From CALBPI01 sp038531945 (lineage in GTDB: Bacteria; Pseudomonadota; Gammaproteobacteria; Steroidobacterales; Woeseiaceae), in assembly GCA_038531945.1 (NCBI GenBank), contig JBCBBH010000003.1:1-64000 (forward strand): a DNA stretch of 64,000 nt, written 5' to 3'. Every line of letters begins with the position of its first letter. Within the stretch, counting starts at the first letter, position 1. Made by a program: the position numbers and the translations under genes. The notes under the pieces were generated by a model. That model did no database searches. It saw only the letters and a program-made list of their open reading frames with translations, and was not told the DNA's origin. Of the stretch, positions 1 through 7,615 are shown in pieces.

Positions 1-14
1 TACGATTTATCGTA
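1..14. promoter_or_regulatory. Short dyad upstream of the first activator gene
   Basis: A perfect inverted repeat, TACGAT-TT-ATCGTA, lies about 30 bases before the first gene's ATG, in an AT-rich stretch without a clear Shine-Dalgarno sequence. It could be an operator or part of a promoter that extends off the window edge. Nothing shows which protein would bind it. Confidence 0.25.
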
Positions 15-42
15 ACTAATTTGACGATTTTCCGTAAATTCT

Positions 43-1875
43 ATGAGTTCCGAAGCACCGGGCTATCAGTTTTTGTTCCGTCGACTTCCCATCATGGTGG
101 CGGCACTGGATGGGCGTGGATTTTTTATTGATCAGAGCGATGCGATGATCAATCGACTCGGCTATTCGCGGGACGAGTTAACGCAGTTGCGACCCGTCGA
201 TATTGCAGACACCGATTCTATTCGTCGGATCAACGAAGAGTTCTTGCCACAACTGCGTCGGACCGGATCGGTGCGGGATGTGCCTGTGGTGTTTTTGACG
301 CGCAATGGCGATCCAGTGCGTCTGATGACCAGCGCCGAGGTTGAGCGAGACGACGAGGGCGTTTATCTCAGGACGCTTGCGATCTACCGCGATATGGATG
401 AGGCGGCGGAACTCGAGGCGCGTTACTCCGCGATGTATCGAGCGACGCCGGCGATGCTGCACATCGTCGATCCGCAAGGCCGCATCACCGACGTCAGCGA
501 CCATTGGCTCACCAAGTTGGGCTACGAGCGGCACGAAGTGTTAGGGAAATCGATTCTGGGCTACTTGAGCGCCGCGAATCGGGATCGCGTGGGCGGTCAG
601 GCGCAGCTTGAGAAACTGATCGCCAGCGGCAACGTAACCAATATTGACCGCGAGATGGTGACGCGCGACGGCCGTGTGCTCGAGCTCACGATGTCGACCA
701 TTTCCGAGCGCAACGCACGCGGCGAAGTCGTGCGTATGCTCGTGGCGTCGAAAGATGTCACGGAGCGCAACGTCGCTGAGCGTGCATTGAGAGCCGCTTT
801 TGAGGAAAACGCGCGCTTGCGCCAGGAATTGGAAGCCGAACGTGACTACCTGCGCGCTGAGTTCAATGAGTCGCTGCGATTCGGCGAGGTCGTTGGTGCC
901 AGCGACCCTCTGCGGGCGATGCTGGCACGTGTTGAGGCGGTCGCCGCGACGCCAGCCAGTGTGTTGATCCTCGGCGAGTCTGGCACCGGCAAGGAGTTGG
1001 TCGCCCGCGAGTTGCACGGCCGCAGCCCGAGAAGCGACGAAGCGCTGGTCAAGGTGAACTGTGCGTCGATTCCTGAGGAATTGTTCGAGAGTGAGTTTTT
1101 CGGGCACGTCAAAGGCGCTTTCACCGGCGCGCACCGCGATCGGATCGGGCGGTTCCAGCTCGCCGATGGCGGAACCATATTTCTGGACGAAGTGGGTGAG
1201 ATTCCACTAGACCTGCAAGGAAAGTTGCTGCGCGTTCTGCAGGAAAACGAGTTTGAGCGCGTCGGTGAAGATTACACGCGCAAGGTCGATGTGCGCGTCA
1301 TCGCGGCGAGCAATCGTGACCTGCAGGAAGCTGCGCGCAACGGCGAGTTTAGAGAAGATCTGTACTACCGATTGAGCGTGTTTCCGCTGCAGGTGCCTCC
1401 GTTACGCGAGCGGGGTGATGATGTCATCTTGCTGGCACAGCACTTCCTGACACAAAGTTCACGAGAGTTTGGCAGACCTGCGATGCAACTGACTCAGAAG
1501 CAGGCTCAGCAGCTCCGCGATTACCCCTGGCCTGGCAATATCCGTGAGCTCAAGAACGTGATTGAGCGGGCCGTCATTCTGTCGCAGGGTAGCCATCTCC
1601 GACTCGATTTATCGCTGCCACCCGAGGAAGATACGGGCGCGTTCACCGCGGTTAAGACGTCGCCTCGAACCGAATCGATTCCCGACGACGAGCACGCCGT
1701 ACTGACCGAGAGTGAGTTGCGTGATCTCGAGCGTGCCAACACCATTCGTGCGTTGGAGAGCACGGGTTGGAAAGTGTCAGGTGAGGGCGGTGCAGCAGCT
1801 CTGCTCGGGGTCAAACCGAGCACGCTGAGCGACCGATTGCGAGCCTGGGGAATCGAGCGACCGCGCCGGCGTTAG
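43..1875 (+). CDS. PAS-PAS sigma-54-dependent transcriptional activator (NtrC-family bEBP)
   Basis: A 610-residue bacterial enhancer-binding protein that would remodel RNA polymerase-sigma-54 at GG/GC promoters. Two PAS domains (about residues 15-120 and 128-240) replace a receiver domain, and a coiled-coil linker follows (245-290). The AAA+ domain (about 293-525) shows Walker A GESGTGKE at about 311, the sigma-54 contact loop GAFTGA at about 358 and a Walker B FLDE at about 380. A Fis-type helix-turn-helix closes the protein (AALLGVKPSTLSDRL). No transmembrane segment is seen, so the signal is probably cytosolic (redox, gas or small molecule); the PAS ligand cannot be read from sequence. Its stop overlaps the convergent anti-sigma gene by 4 bases. 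Targets are unknown. One sigma-54 promoter is visible in this window, at 60.87 kb. Confidence 0.93.
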   Translation: MSSEAPGYQFLFRRLPIMVAALDGRGFFIDQSDAMINRLGYSRDELTQLRPVDIADTDSIRRINEEFLPQLRRTGSVRDVPVVFLTRNGDPVRLMTSAEVERDDEGVYLRTLAIYRDMDEAAELEARYSAMYRATPAMLHIVDPQGRITDVSDHWLTKLGYERHEVLGKSILGYLSAANRDRVGGQAQLEKLIASGNVTNIDREMVTRDGRVLELTMSTISERNARGEVVRMLVASKDVTERNVAERALRAAFEENARLRQELEAERDYLRAEFNESLRFGEVVGASDPLRAMLARVEAVAATPASVLILGESGTGKELVARELHGRSPRSDEALVKVNCASIPEELFESEFFGHVKGAFTGAHRDRIGRFQLADGGTIFLDEVGEIPLDLQGKLLRVLQENEFERVGEDYTRKVDVRVIAASNRDLQEAARNGEFREDLYYRLSVFPLQVPPLRERGDDVILLAQHFLTQSSREFGRPAMQLTQKQAQQLRDYPWPGNIRELKNVIERAVILSQGSHLRLDLSLPPEEDTGAFTAVKTSPRTESIPDDEHAVLTESELRDLERANTIRALESTGWKVSGEGGAAALLGVKPSTLSDRLRAWGIERPRRR

Positions 1876-2762
1876 GTCGAGACGGGCGCGACCACGATCA
1901 GTGGCCCTTCAGACACGACGACGCCGCCGTGCTGTTCGAGCGTGATCGCAAACACCGTGGGTTCCGAGACCGGTAGCTTGGCATCGATCGGAATCAACAC
2001 CTCACCCGTGCTCGCGACGATATCGAATACGCCACCGTCGACCGGTTCGGCATCTCTATCCGGGTCGACGATCCACAGTTGGTATTGGCGTGCAGCAGTA
2101 TCGTTCACTGGCATGTTGGCCAGACGCATATAACCCTGCTGGAGCTGATCGTTCCAAATGACATCACCCGTGACGCGCTCAAAACCGGGCTGGTCCGGTT
2201 GACGCCAACTCGCTGAGATAGTGCCAACCCGCGCCAGAAGTTCCTCCGCGCTGATGATTTCATTCGGATCCGGGACGGGTGCCGTCTGCGTTTCGGCCAC
2301 CTCGGGCAGTGCCTCTGGCGCTGCGTCAGGAGTGGTCTCTCTACCGAAAAACATGGCCAGCAAAAGTCCAGCGGCTACCAGCCAGCCCGCGCCAGCAAAC
2401 CAGCCCGAGCCCTGTCGCTCCACGATGACCGGCTCCTGACCCTGACGTGCTTTTTGTATGCTGGTGACATTCGCGCTGCGCGCCTCGGCCGCTGCGCCTT
2501 TGAAATGTTGAGCGGCGTCGACCTCAATCCGTCGTTTGATATGTGCCGGCATCGCTTCGCTCTCTGCGCTGGTCAGCAGTGGTGCGGCAGCTGCCAGCTC
2601 AAGCGATTCGCAGAGCCCTGCAGGATTCTTCGCATCCAGCTCTCTACATAGTGCACGCAGCGCATCATCGTCGTCTGGTAGCGCAGTAAATGCATCCGCC
2701 GGTGACGTTAGCACCCGTTCTATCAACTCATCGAGTTGTGCTTCGTATTGTTTGTTACTCAT
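1872..2762 (-). CDS. Anti-sigma factor, RskA (anti-sigma-K) type
   Basis: A 296-residue membrane anti-sigma factor for the ECF sigma factor encoded just upstream. The cytoplasmic part (1-118) is acidic and helical. One transmembrane segment (about 121-139, WFAGAGWLVAAGLLLAMFFG) is followed by a periplasmic RskA domain with a YQLWIVDPD stretch and a conserved GGVFD-like turn. A longer reading frame exists upstream, but ATG at 2762 overlaps the sigma stop as ATGA, the usual arrangement for translational coupling, so I chose it. By family knowledge it sequesters the sigma factor until a periplasmic signal triggers proteolysis. Confidence 0.88.
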   Translation of the reverse strand: MSNKQYEAQLDELIERVLTSPADAFTALPDDDDALRALCRELDAKNPAGLCESLELAAAAPLLTSAESEAMPAHIKRRIEVDAAQHFKGAAAEARSANVTSIQKARQGQEPVIVERQGSGWFAGAGWLVAAGLLLAMFFGRETTPDAAPEALPEVAETQTAPVPDPNEIISAEELLARVGTISASWRQPDQPGFERVTGDVIWNDQLQQGYMRLANMPVNDTAARQYQLWIVDPDRDAEPVDGGVFDIVASTGEVLIPIDAKLPVSEPTVFAITLEQHGGVVVSEGPLIVVAPVST

Positions 2763-3319
2763 GACGCCGTCCCCACGGTCATGTCGTCGCCCAGTTGCTC
2801 TCGCAAAGCGAGCAATCCGCGACGAATATGGCTCTTCACTGTGCCGAGGGGCAGATCCATTTTCTCGGCGATGGCGGCATGCGACATGCCGAGCCACGCA
2901 GACAAATGCAGAGCTTGTTGTTGTTCAGGTTTCATTTGTGCCATGGCAGCGGCCACGCGCGCAACGTCAGTGCCAACTTCTGCCGCGCTTTCGGCCGACG
3001 GCGCTATGCTCAATGTGTCGTCGAATTCTTCTTCGACCGGCTGTCGGTTGTGCCGACGTAGTCGGTCGATCAGTCTGCGCCGTGCCAGCATGGCTACAAA
3101 CGTGGCTTCGCTCGCTTTACTCGCATCGAATCGGTCGGCAAACCGCCAGATCTCGACGAAGATCTCCTGTACGGCGTCTTCGGCATCGTTATCGTTTGGT
3201 GTCAGCCGGCGTGCCAGCGACCAGACAAGCCCGCCATATTGATCCAGGCACTCCGTTACGGCCCGTTGGTCTCCCGCCGCAATCCGTTGCAACACGCTCG
3301 ATTTCACTTGTGTGTTCAC
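2759..3319 (-). CDS. ECF RNA polymerase sigma factor, SigK type
   Basis: About 186 residues with sigma region 2 (DAVQEIFVEIWRFADRF) and region 4 (GMSHAAIAEKMDLPLGTVKSHIRRG), the standard two-domain ECF form. I chose the GTG at 3319 because AAGGAG lies 4 bases before it and the resulting length fits the family. An ATG at 3436 in the same frame would add 39 residues of unlikely sequence and run through a strong hairpin. It sits between a fasciclin gene and an RskA-type anti-sigma gene, matching the mycobacterial SigK/RskA/MPT70-83 arrangement. A matching promoter lies before the fasciclin gene at 4326-4352, so the operon is probably autoregulated. Confidence 0.9.
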   Translation of the reverse strand: MNTQVKSSVLQRIAAGDQRAVTECLDQYGGLVWSLARRLTPNDNDAEDAVQEIFVEIWRFADRFDASKASEATFVAMLARRRLIDRLRRHNRQPVEEEFDDTLSIAPSAESAAEVGTDVARVAAAMAQMKPEQQQALHLSAWLGMSHAAIAEKMDLPLGTVKSHIRRGLLALREQLGDDMTVGTAS

Positions 3320-3375
3320 AGGGCTCCTTCGATCCGGCTGAACCACCTCTTTTGGTGGTGACGCGGCGTGGAGCC

Positions 3376-3404
3376 GCTCTACCGTCGCGGTGCGACGGTA
3401 GAGC
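3376..3404 (-). other. Perfect 13-bp hairpin between fasciclin and sigma genes
   Basis: The two arms GCTCTACCGTCGC and GCGACGGTAGAGC are exact complements with a three-base loop. No T-run follows on either strand, so it is not a classical intrinsic terminator. Its place in the 120-base gap of a co-directional operon suggests an mRNA-stabilising or attenuating stem that lets fasciclin mRNA accumulate above sigma/anti-sigma mRNA. Confidence 0.6.
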
Positions 3405-3439
3405 GTTCCCGATCTGTTTGCAACAGCACCGACCATGAC

Positions 3440-4273
3440 TTAGTGGTTGGTGGCCTGCATCATGTCGCCGCGAAGTTCGTCACGTACGTCGTCCAACGCA
3501 TAGCGCAACGTCCATGCTTGCTGGCGGGTCGAACGTTGCTCGTCGGCAAGCGCCAAGCCGCGTTCGAGCCGCATCCGTGATGCGTCGGAAATCATGTCTT
3601 CCGAGGCGAGCGAGACCAACGACTGCGCAGCGATACGATAGATTGCGGCCGTTGCGTCTGTGTTGCCGTGGTTGAACATCGGCACGCCCTGGTCAATCGC
3701 CGCGTTGATGATCGCCAACGGCGCACCGTCTTCACGCTGTACCTGGCCGGACTGCTCCGGCGGCAAGATAACCCGATCGATGACGTGCACGACGCCATTG
3801 CTTGCCTTGATGTCGGTCGCCACGATTCCAGCGTTCTGGATGTTAAATCCGCTGTCGGTTTGACTGATCGTCGCAGGAATTTCTGCGAGCGTATCGACCT
3901 GAATGCCATCAGCCAATGCATCACTGCCAACGGCGCCTGCGAGCACGTGGAATTTCAGAATCGTTGCCAGCGTGTCGCGGTTTTCCGGCTGCAGCAGCGA
4001 TTCGACAGTGCCGTCTGGTAGCGCCGCGAATGCATCATCAGTCGGTGCGAACACGGTGAACGGCCCACCGTTTGCCAGTGTGTCTGCAAGGCCTGCCGCT
4101 TTGGCAGCCGCGATCAGCGTGTTGAACTGTCCTGCACCCGCCGCAACTTCGACGATATTGCCAGTGGCCATCTCGCCTTTTTCGTGGTGTCCGGCCTGCG
4201 CCGTAATGGCTGCGCCGAGTATCAAAGATCCGACCAGTGCAGCCGCACCGCGGAATCGTTTTGTCAAACTCAT
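3440..4273 (-). CDS. Secreted fasciclin (FAS1) domain protein
   Basis: A 277-residue exported protein. ATG at 4273 is preceded by GGAG at good spacing, and a Sec signal peptide (residues 4-27, ending near ITAQA) follows. One FAS1 domain (about 45-175) shows the H1 motif TVFAPTDDAFAALP and the H2-like VVHVIDRVILPP. A helical, charged C-terminal extension of about 100 residues follows and has no function I recognise. FAS1 domains mediate adhesion. In mycobacteria the FAS1 proteins MPT70/MPT83 are the main SigK targets, and here the gene heads an operon with SigK-like and RskA-like genes. That makes it the probable main output of this sigma factor. Confidence 0.87.
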   Translation of the reverse strand: MSLTKRFRGAAALVGSLILGAAITAQAGHHEKGEMATGNIVEVAAGAGQFNTLIAAAKAAGLADTLANGGPFTVFAPTDDAFAALPDGTVESLLQPENRDTLATILKFHVLAGAVGSDALADGIQVDTLAEIPATISQTDSGFNIQNAGIVATDIKASNGVVHVIDRVILPPEQSGQVQREDGAPLAIINAAIDQGVPMFNHGNTDATAAIYRIAAQSLVSLASEDMISDASRMRLERGLALADEQRSTRQQAWTLRYALDDVRDELRGDMMQATNH

Positions 4274-4325
4274 GTCTGTCTCCATACAACAATTTAGGGG
4301 CAACCCGGCGCCAGGTTGATTTGTT

Positions 4326-4352
4326 GTTCGTGGAGATTCGGCGGCCGGATGC
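4326..4352 (-). promoter_or_regulatory. Predicted ECF (SigK-type) promoter of the fasciclin operon
   Basis: On the minus strand GCATCC is followed, after a 16-base spacer, by CGAAC. This closely resembles the CCATCC-N16/17-CGAAT pattern I recall for mycobacterial SigK. It lies about 50-75 bases before the fasciclin ATG and outside any gene. The motif match is by eye. Confidence 0.55.
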
Positions 4353-4359
4353 GTTTAGC

Positions 4360-5346
4360 CTAAAATTTATGCTGCAGCCCGAGGTTAAACGTCACGTCCG
4401 GTGCGGATTCAACCTTGATGTCTTCTGTGACCGAAATGTGCAAGCGCCATTGCGGACTGATTCGGATTTCACCGCCGGTCACGAGCCACAGTGCGGGTGA
4501 TCCGAGAATCTCGAGATTGCTATCGGTGAGCGCTCCGTGGCCTTCAATGCGCCCACCGAGGTCTACTCTCCGGTTCAATCGATAGCGAACTTCGCCGTGG
4601 GCAACCCAGGTCAGGCCGCTCTGATCGACGAGTGCAAGATCGCTCTCGCCCAGAGCCACAACTCCGACACCGCCACGCCAGGACCATCCGGGCGTATCGG
4701 TAATTGGCTGTTGCCACAAAAGATTCAGGCCGAAATCGATGGCGCCGCTGCCCGACAGATTGCGAATGCTACCGGTAGGCAGTTTGATGTGGCCGGCGAG
4801 TGCCCAGACGCCCTCTGAGCCAAGTCGCCGTTGGGCGCTCAGCGTAACGTCTCCGATGCCTTGCCGGCTGCGCGTGAAGTCGAGTCGTTGTACGCCACCC
4901 TCGGCGTACAGAAACTGAAGCTGGTCTTTGGCGACGGTATCGCGAATGCCGTCCGGCAGACCGAATGTCGCGTGCCAATCGTCGATAAATCCGTCGAGTG
5001 TGCCGCCCGTATGCCACCATTGCGAAACGCCGGCACCAAACGACCAGCGTTCGTTCCACTGATGGCGCCACTCCAGACGGGCGCGCGATGACTCCCCGTC
5101 GAACAGAATGCTTGCGTTAGTCGTGTCCTCGCGCGCCGAGTGACTGGCCGTTTGCAGATGCAGGCTGAGGCCACCGCCAGGTGCAATGCCGTCGCTGTCC
5201 AGCAGGAAAAGTGCCGAAATCGGTGACATGTTGGCGTGCGCGTCGAACAGGGATTGTGCGCTGGCCGTCGACATGCCAACGAACACCAGTACAGCAATTG
5301 CCAGCTCGACAATTCGTGACTGTGTTTTGTGTATCGCTTTGCGCAT
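4360..5346 (-). CDS. DUF3187 family outer-membrane protein
   Basis: A 328-residue exported protein. ATG at 5346 gives a clean signal peptide (IVELAIAVLVFVGMSTASAQS), whereas an upstream ATG at 5580 would add 78 residues of antisense-looking sequence inside dacB. The mature part alternates polar and aromatic residues in beta-strand fashion and ends in LGLQHKF, a terminal phenylalanine typical of beta-barrel proteins. It resembles the DUF3187 family; function is unknown. It is divergent from dacB with about 9 bases between starts, so their promoters must overlap coding sequence. Confidence 0.75.
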   Translation of the reverse strand: MRKAIHKTQSRIVELAIAVLVFVGMSTASAQSLFDAHANMSPISALFLLDSDGIAPGGGLSLHLQTASHSAREDTTNASILFDGESSRARLEWRHQWNERWSFGAGVSQWWHTGGTLDGFIDDWHATFGLPDGIRDTVAKDQLQFLYAEGGVQRLDFTRSRQGIGDVTLSAQRRLGSEGVWALAGHIKLPTGSIRNLSGSGAIDFGLNLLWQQPITDTPGWSWRGGVGVVALGESDLALVDQSGLTWVAHGEVRYRLNRRVDLGGRIEGHGALTDSNLEILGSPALWLVTGGEIRISPQWRLHISVTEDIKVESAPDVTFNLGLQHKF

Positions 5347-5355
5347 AATGCTTCG

Positions 5356-6891
5356 ATGATCGTTGTATCGAATCCGACCCGTCGCGTGACGCGATTCTAC
5401 CCCAGCCAATCCCGTATCACCCGTGGTCTGATCGGTGCCCTGTTTTGGGTGCTGAGTTGTACGGCGGTTGCGAGTTTGCCGGAACCCGTGCTGAAGGCAC
5501 TCGACCGGTATGAGCTCGATGCAGATGACCTCAGTCTCTTGATCAAACCGGTCGACGGTGGCGAGCCGGTGATTGTTCACAACGCCGAAACACTGCGCAA
5601 TCCAGCGTCGACGATGAAATTGGTCACGACAATGGCGGCGCTGGACGTGCTCAAACCGAACTATCAGTGGGCGACGGACATCATTCTACTCGGAGAGCTC
5701 GACAGCACAGGTGTTCTGCATGGCGATCTGGCGATTCGCGGCGGTGGCGATCCGTATCTCGTGGAAGAGTCAATCGGCCGTCTGGTTGCCGAGATGCGGC
5801 GTCGTGGCCTGCAACATATCACCGGCGATGTTTTGCTCGACGACAGCGCGTTCTCATTGCCCGCGACGGATCCCGGAGCATTCGATGGTGAGCCCTTGCG
5901 TGCGTACAACGTGCCGCCCGATGCGTTGTTAATCAACTTCAAGGTGATCCGGTTTTTTTTCGAACCGGACCCAGCGACGCAACGGGTCCGAGTCACAACG
6001 TTACCGGAGCTGCCCGAGTTGCAGGTCGAAAACGACCTGAAATTGATCCGTGGTCGATGCCGTGGCTATCAGAAAGGCATCGCGGTGCATGCGGATGCGA
6101 ACGCCAATCGCGTGCGCTTTAGCGGTACGTTCCCGGATGGCTGCAAACGCTACAGCCTGTCCCGCTCTCTGCTGACGCATGACGGATACGCCGCGGCATT
6201 GCTCAATCAGGTTTGGCTGAGGCACGGTGGGCGACTCGATGGTGTGATTCGCAGCGCGAATGTCGCCGAAGACGCCGAGGTGTGGCTGGAGTGGGACTCA
6301 CGTCCGTTGAGCGAGCAGATTCGCCTGATCAACAAATACTCGAACAACGTGATGACGCGGCAGTTGTTTCTGACTATGGGCGCCGAAGTATTCGGCAGTC
6401 CGGCTTCGCTGCCGAAGGCGCGTGCCGCCGTCGGGCAGTGGTTATCCGACCATAATCTCGACGCGGAGCGGATTGTTATTGACAACGGTGCCGGCCTGTC
6501 GCGCGATACGCGGATATCGGCCAAGAGCCTTGCGGGGCTACTCGAGCTGGGCTGGCGCAGTCCATTCATGCCGGAATTTGTTGCTTCGCTTTCGTTGGTG
6601 GGATTGGACGGGACGTTTCGTCGCCGCTTTCGCGATGGACCGCTCACGGGGCAGGCGCACCTGAAGACAGGCCGACTCGATGGTGTGACGGCGATGGCGG
6701 GGTTTGCGATGGCGCGCGACGGGCAGCGCTACATAGTGGTCTCTCTGCACAACGCCCCGGATGTGCATCGTGGTACAGGTGAGGTGGTGCAAAATGCGAT
6801 ACTACAATGGCTGCACCGTTATGAACCGGCATCTTTGCAGTCGGCGGATGTAGCGGCGTCGAACGGTTCCGACGCAACACCGGAAGGCTGA
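5356..6891 (+). CDS. dacB: D-alanyl-D-alanine carboxypeptidase/endopeptidase PBP4
   Basis: A class C penicillin-binding protein of about 511 residues that trims peptidoglycan cross-links and pentapeptides in the periplasm. All three active-site motifs are present: STMK (about residues 85-88), the SxN-type motif YSNN near residue 325, and KTG in HLKTGRLDG near residue 430. The long inserted domain between the first two motifs is characteristic of PBP4. A hydrophobic export segment (LIGALFWVLSCTAVA) follows a basic N-terminus. The start is uncertain: ATG 5356 leaves only 9 bases to the divergent gene, and 5329 or GTG 5386 are alternatives. A CATAAT at 5344-5349 could serve as a -10 element, which would make the mRNA nearly leaderless. 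Confidence 0.93.
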   Translation: MIVVSNPTRRVTRFYPSQSRITRGLIGALFWVLSCTAVASLPEPVLKALDRYELDADDLSLLIKPVDGGEPVIVHNAETLRNPASTMKLVTTMAALDVLKPNYQWATDIILLGELDSTGVLHGDLAIRGGGDPYLVEESIGRLVAEMRRRGLQHITGDVLLDDSAFSLPATDPGAFDGEPLRAYNVPPDALLINFKVIRFFFEPDPATQRVRVTTLPELPELQVENDLKLIRGRCRGYQKGIAVHADANANRVRFSGTFPDGCKRYSLSRSLLTHDGYAAALLNQVWLRHGGRLDGVIRSANVAEDAEVWLEWDSRPLSEQIRLINKYSNNVMTRQLFLTMGAEVFGSPASLPKARAAVGQWLSDHNLDAERIVIDNGAGLSRDTRISAKSLAGLLELGWRSPFMPEFVASLSLVGLDGTFRRRFRDGPLTGQAHLKTGRLDGVTAMAGFAMARDGQRYIVVSLHNAPDVHRGTGEVVQNAILQWLHRYEPASLQSADVAASNGSDATPEG

Positions 6892-6895
6892 CACC

Positions 6896-7504
6896 ATGCA
6901 ACAAACGACACGACTGGGCGCTTTGGTTCTGCTTTGTATGCTGAGCGGTGCCGTTTTTGGTCAGGACGAAACGGCCTATGTCACCGATGTGTTACGACTC
7001 GGTCTGCATCAGGCCGCCGATACTTCGGATCGCGCGTTCCGGTCGCTCGAAAGTGGTCAACAGATGACGGTGCTGGAGCGAAACTCGCTCTACGCCAGGG
7101 TGCGGTTACCGGATGGCACCGAGGGTTGGGTCAAGGCCGGGTTTCTCGTTGAGGATCCGCCGGCAAGATTTATCGTTGCCGAGGTCACCGAGCGGGCCGA
7201 TGCGGTTCAAGCGGAACTCGACGCACTGCAACAGTCTTCTGCGGGTGCGCTCGGACGTGTTGCAGATCTGGAGCGCCAACTCACCGAAGCGCAGACCACC
7301 CTCGAGACCGCACAGGTAGAGCGCGATGCGTCGCTTGAAGAGCTCCAGTCTTTGCGCGACCGAATGCGAGCCTATGGTTTCAGCCTGCCCTGGCCGGTCG
7401 CGCTGGGTGGGCTGGTGGTCGCTTTGCTGCTGGGCTTTGCAGGTGGATTTTGGTGGATCGATAGCCGCAGCCGCAAGCGACACGGCGGTTTTCGCATCTA
7501 TTAA
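6896..7504 (+). CDS. SH3-domain, coiled-coil membrane protein (TIGR04211/YgiM-like)
   Basis: A 202-residue envelope protein with a signal peptide (1-22, ending VFGQ), a bacterial SH3 domain (about 25-90, with the typical WVKAGFL turn), a coiled coil (about 100-155) and a C-terminal transmembrane helix (about 165-188) followed by the basic tail SRSRKRH. This order defines the YgiM / TIGR04211 family in Gammaproteobacteria. The SH3 part would face the periplasm. It starts 4 bases after dacB, so the two are probably cotranscribed, which fits a peptidoglycan-related role. The exact function is unknown. Confidence 0.85.
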   Translation: MQQTTRLGALVLLCMLSGAVFGQDETAYVTDVLRLGLHQAADTSDRAFRSLESGQQMTVLERNSLYARVRLPDGTEGWVKAGFLVEDPPARFIVAEVTERADAVQAELDALQQSSAGALGRVADLERQLTEAQTTLETAQVERDASLEELQSLRDRMRAYGFSLPWPVALGGLVVALLLGFAGGFWWIDSRSRKRHGGFRIY

Positions 7505-7615
7505 GGATTGCTCTGCCTGAGACAGCGATCACGGAACCCTCGTGACCAATTAAGTTAACGTTTCGGCCTCTTTACTGACTCTGGCGTAACCTGCGCTCGA
7601 GTGCTCAGGGACGCA

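Noticed and set aside
2763..2897. Upstream extension of the anti-sigma gene
   Set aside because: It overlaps the sigma-factor gene by 139 bases and reads as arginine-rich antisense-like sequence; the ATGA overlap start is far more likely.
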